Positions 61,755 through 64,000 of a DNA stretch of 64,000 nucleotides are shown here, one piece after another. This DNA comes from Pseudoalteromonas ulvae UL12 (GTDB taxonomy: Bacteria; Pseudomonadota; Gammaproteobacteria; Enterobacterales; Alteromonadaceae). The notes under the pieces were generated by a model. It was not told where the DNA came from. It searched no databases and saw only the letters and a program-made list of their open reading frames with translations. The position numbers were made by a program, and so were the translations under genes. Numbering within the stretch: the stretch's first letter is position 1; each line of letters begins with the position of its first letter. The stretch lies in NCBI RefSeq assembly GCF_014925405.1, contig NZ_AQHJ01000022.1, forward strand, positions 62,001-126,000, given 5' to 3'.

Positions 61755-64000
61755 TTAGAAACGGTATGCAACTTTAACGGCATAACGTGAACCGTTATCA
61801 GTAACAACACGTAGCGTGTTCAAACCACCACCGAAGTATTGGTTAGTGATTTCGTTTGTTAAGTTAACACCTTCTAGAGACACATCTAAGTGCTCAGTTG
61901 CATGCCAAGTAACAGACGCATCTAGGAACTGTTGGTCAGAGAAGAAATCGTTACCGTTACCTAGTGCAGTCCCTTCAGCGTAGAACTCGTCACGAGAAGT
62001 ATAAGCTGCACGAGCAGTAAACATTTCGTTCTCGTAGTAACCAGTTAAGTTGTAAGCATTACGTGACGAACCTGGAAGACGGATTTTATCGCCATCATCT
62101 GTTTCACCTGTTGCATCAACATACGTGTAGTTGAACAACATACCAAAACCGTTGCCGAAGTTTGTTTGGAACTGGAATTCAGCACCTTCAATTTTACCAC
62201 CACGACCTTGGTCAGGAACACTTACTTCATAACGACCAGGTACTGGTACATCTGTTAAATCTTCAATGATTTTCTTAGTCGAAATGAACGATGCAATGTC
62301 TTTATTAAAGATTGCGAACGACACTAAAGATGATTCGTTGTAGTACCACTCTAAACCGATATCCATTTGGTTAGCGCGGAACGGTTCGATCGCAGGGTTA
62401 CCACGAGACGCTTGTAAACGACCACTTTCTGGTGGAGTTTGTGGTAAGCCTTTATAACCTGGAGTTAACTGGCTATAGCCTGCACGCGTCATTACTTTCG
62501 CAGCAGATACACGTAAAATCATGTCTTCGCTGATGTCTAATGCCGCATTGAAGCTTGGTAACCAATCACTATAATTACCTTCGAATACGTCTTTACCTGT
62601 TAGGTTACCGTTATAAGCTGAACCTTCAGTGTCAGTTTGTACATAACGAAGACCTAAGTTACCGCGGTAGCTATCGCCACTGAAGTTACCTTGAGCATAC
62701 ATTGCAAACACATCTTCTTTAACGCTACCCCAGTTACCTTCTTGGAAATCCCAAGCTGTAGTTGCGTTGTTTAGCGCATTCCAATACGCTTTGCCATCAA
62801 GCTTAACGTAAGAAGTTGGTGTGCCACCGGTTACAACTTCACCGAAGTCAGATAAGTAACCATCTGAAAGATCGCCAATGTTATTAAAGTTTAACTGTGA
62901 TGCATCAATTGTTGCACCATAAGCTGCGTTTGAGAATTCATGTGAACGAACTTTTAAACCAGCTTCAAATTGAGTGATTGCACCCCAATCAACATCAAGG
63001 TCTAAATCAACTTGTGCATACACTTCTTCATCTTCTAATTCTGTACGAGCTAGAGAATGACCTTGGAAGGCCTGCCAAGAAGGATCACGTAAATCAACAC
63101 CATTTGGTATCATGATCATGCTGTTAGCTAGGTCCATGTTCACATCAACAGTAATACCTGTAGAAGCATTAACAGGTTGACCCCATAAACCATTAGCGTT
63201 ACCACCATTACCACCGTCTGCCCACGTTTTACCGATAGCACCAGATAGCTTATATGTATCACCTTGGTATGAAGCTTGAAGGTCGATGACGTTACTTGTC
63301 ATGACAGCATTACGTGTATTGGTATCTTGTGCTAACCAACCTGCATCATTTACAGTACCAACTAGAGGTAAACCATTAGGCGCTGTACGACCAGAAACGT
63401 TAGTCATCGTGTCGCCGTTAGCACCAATTGTTAAAAAGTTTTGGTTTGTATTGAAAGCATCTAGCTCTGTACGAAGATAATGAAGCGTGAAATCTAAATC
63501 ATCTGATGGTGCAAACTGCATAGTTAGGTCAAGAGCAGTTCTTTCACGGTCTTGATCAAAACCAGCAATACCTGAAGCTGACCATGATTCTTCCCAGTAG
63601 TTTTCAGACTTACGACCACGACCAATTTGCTCTAGTTGAGAGCCCATTGCCATGATACCGAATGTCTCATCTTCATTTTTCCAGCTACCAAGAACCGTCG
63701 CGCCGAAACCATTGTCGTCGCTTAATGAATTTGTATTTGCTTCTACAGATGCATAAACAGTAAGAGAATCAAGTTCTAAAGGCTTGCGAGTACGCATAAC
63801 AACTGTACCACCCACACCACCTTCGTCTAAAGATGCAACAGGAGATTTGTAAACTTCAAGACCAGCAATCATTTCTGAAGGCAAAAGGTCCATATTGAAG
63901 CTACGCTTGTTTGCACCTTGAGAGAACCAAGCTGTAGAAGCTACAAATTGGCCATTTAATTGAACTTGAGTTAGCGTTGGATCAACACCACGAATTGATA
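61755..64000 (-). CDS. TonB-dependent receptor (TonB-Xanth-Caul type), N-terminus beyond window edge
   Basis: The reverse strand is open to the right edge, giving 748 residues that begin within the plug domain (SIRGVDPTLTQVQLNGQ at the edge). DLLPSEMIAGLEVYKSPVASLDEGGVGGTVVMRTRKPL is typical of the TonB-Xanth-Caul receptor family, whose members recur beside tryptophan-halogenase-like and SapC genes and are thought to import sugars or oligosaccharides. The barrel ends in Phe (RYAVKVAYRF). A Met at 63893 is only an internal residue. Confidence 0.93.
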   Translation of the reverse strand, partial: SIRGVDPTLTQVQLNGQFVASTAWFSQGANKRSFNMDLLPSEMIAGLEVYKSPVASLDEGGVGGTVVMRTRKPLELDSLTVYASVEANTNSLSDDNGFGATVLGSWKNEDETFGIMAMGSQLEQIGRGRKSENYWEESWSASGIAGFDQDRERTALDLTMQFAPSDDLDFTLHYLRTELDAFNTNQNFLTIGANGDTMTNVSGRTAPNGLPLVGTVNDAGWLAQDTNTRNAVMTSNVIDLQASYQGDTYKLSGAIGKTWADGGNGGNANGLWGQPVNASTGITVDVNMDLANSMIMIPNGVDLRDPSWQAFQGHSLARTELEDEEVYAQVDLDLDVDWGAITQFEAGLKVRSHEFSNAAYGATIDASQLNFNNIGDLSDGYLSDFGEVVTGGTPTSYVKLDGKAYWNALNNATTAWDFQEGNWGSVKEDVFAMYAQGNFSGDSYRGNLGLRYVQTDTEGSAYNGNLTGKDVFEGNYSDWLPSFNAALDISEDMILRVSAAKVMTRAGYSQLTPGYKGLPQTPPESGRLQASRGNPAIEPFRANQMDIGLEWYYNESSLVSFAIFNKDIASFISTKKIIEDLTDVPVPGRYEVSVPDQGRGGKIEGAEFQFQTNFGNGFGMLFNYTYVDATGETDDGDKIRLPGSSRNAYNLTGYYENEMFTARAAYTSRDEFYAEGTALGNGNDFFSDQQFLDASVTWHATEHLDVSLEGVNLTNEITNQYFGGGLNTLRVVTDNGSRYAVKVAYRF

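Overview
The window reads as chromosome of a marine gammaproteobacterium of the Alteromonadales, most like Pseudoalteromonas. The grounds are the moderately low G+C, the four TonB-dependent receptors in 64 kb, the secreted S46, S9 and M23 peptidases, a 7TMR-DISM hybrid kinase, and housekeeping genes in gammaproteobacterial form (ybbA/ybbP/tesA, yjjG, yjjX, astB, rlmI, hrpA, gltS, yfcH, yciI). No phage, insertion sequence, CRISPR array or rRNA was seen. There is one tRNA, tRNA-Pro(GGG). Placement rests on recalled families; no database search was run.

Layout. 1-5 kb: a sodium symporter cut by the window edge, yciI, a His-rich secreted protein behind a leader hairpin that covers its ribosome site, then a tight PepSY / PhoP-like regulator / PhoQ-like kinase / LprI-like operon. 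5-14 kb: AI-2E family exporter, yfcH, the ybbA-ybbP ABC system with tesA starting exactly head to head with ybbA, tRNA-Pro, a serine hydrolase, an orphan solute-binding protein and acyP. 14-22 kb: a TonB-C-like protein, a DPP7-type S46 dipeptidyl-peptidase, a 269-bp highly folded palindromic repeat, a TonB receptor, yjjG and yjjX. 22-31 kb: a receptor plus hybrid-kinase unit, a shortened relative of the 269-bp repeat, and an FAD oxidoreductase paired with an acetoacetate-decarboxylase-like protein. 31-42 kb: a small hydrolase, astB, rlmI, a receiver/PilZ pair, hrpA with a small overlapping gene, DUF2937, an AT-rich orphan stretch and a LysE exporter.

42-49 kb holds the most striking system. 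A BlaI/MecI-type repressor with two identical perfect 16-bp operators controls a membrane protein in which the BlaR1 M56 protease part is joined to a periplasmic M23 (LytM) domain in place of a beta-lactam sensor. A second M23 lipoprotein follows, and then a lipoprotein joining an S41 protease domain to a class-C beta-lactamase-fold domain. It looks like a cell-wall-damage sensing and remodelling module.

49-64 kb: a receptor, an S9 prolyl oligopeptidase, gltS, isoaspartyl peptidase, a DksA-like zinc protein with YdcH/DUF465, and finally a receptor / two flavin-dependent halogenases / SapC cluster whose receptor runs off the right edge.

Several starts were moved inward, or set on GTG or TTG, using ribosome sites, signal peptides and family N-termini; the reason is given in each entry.
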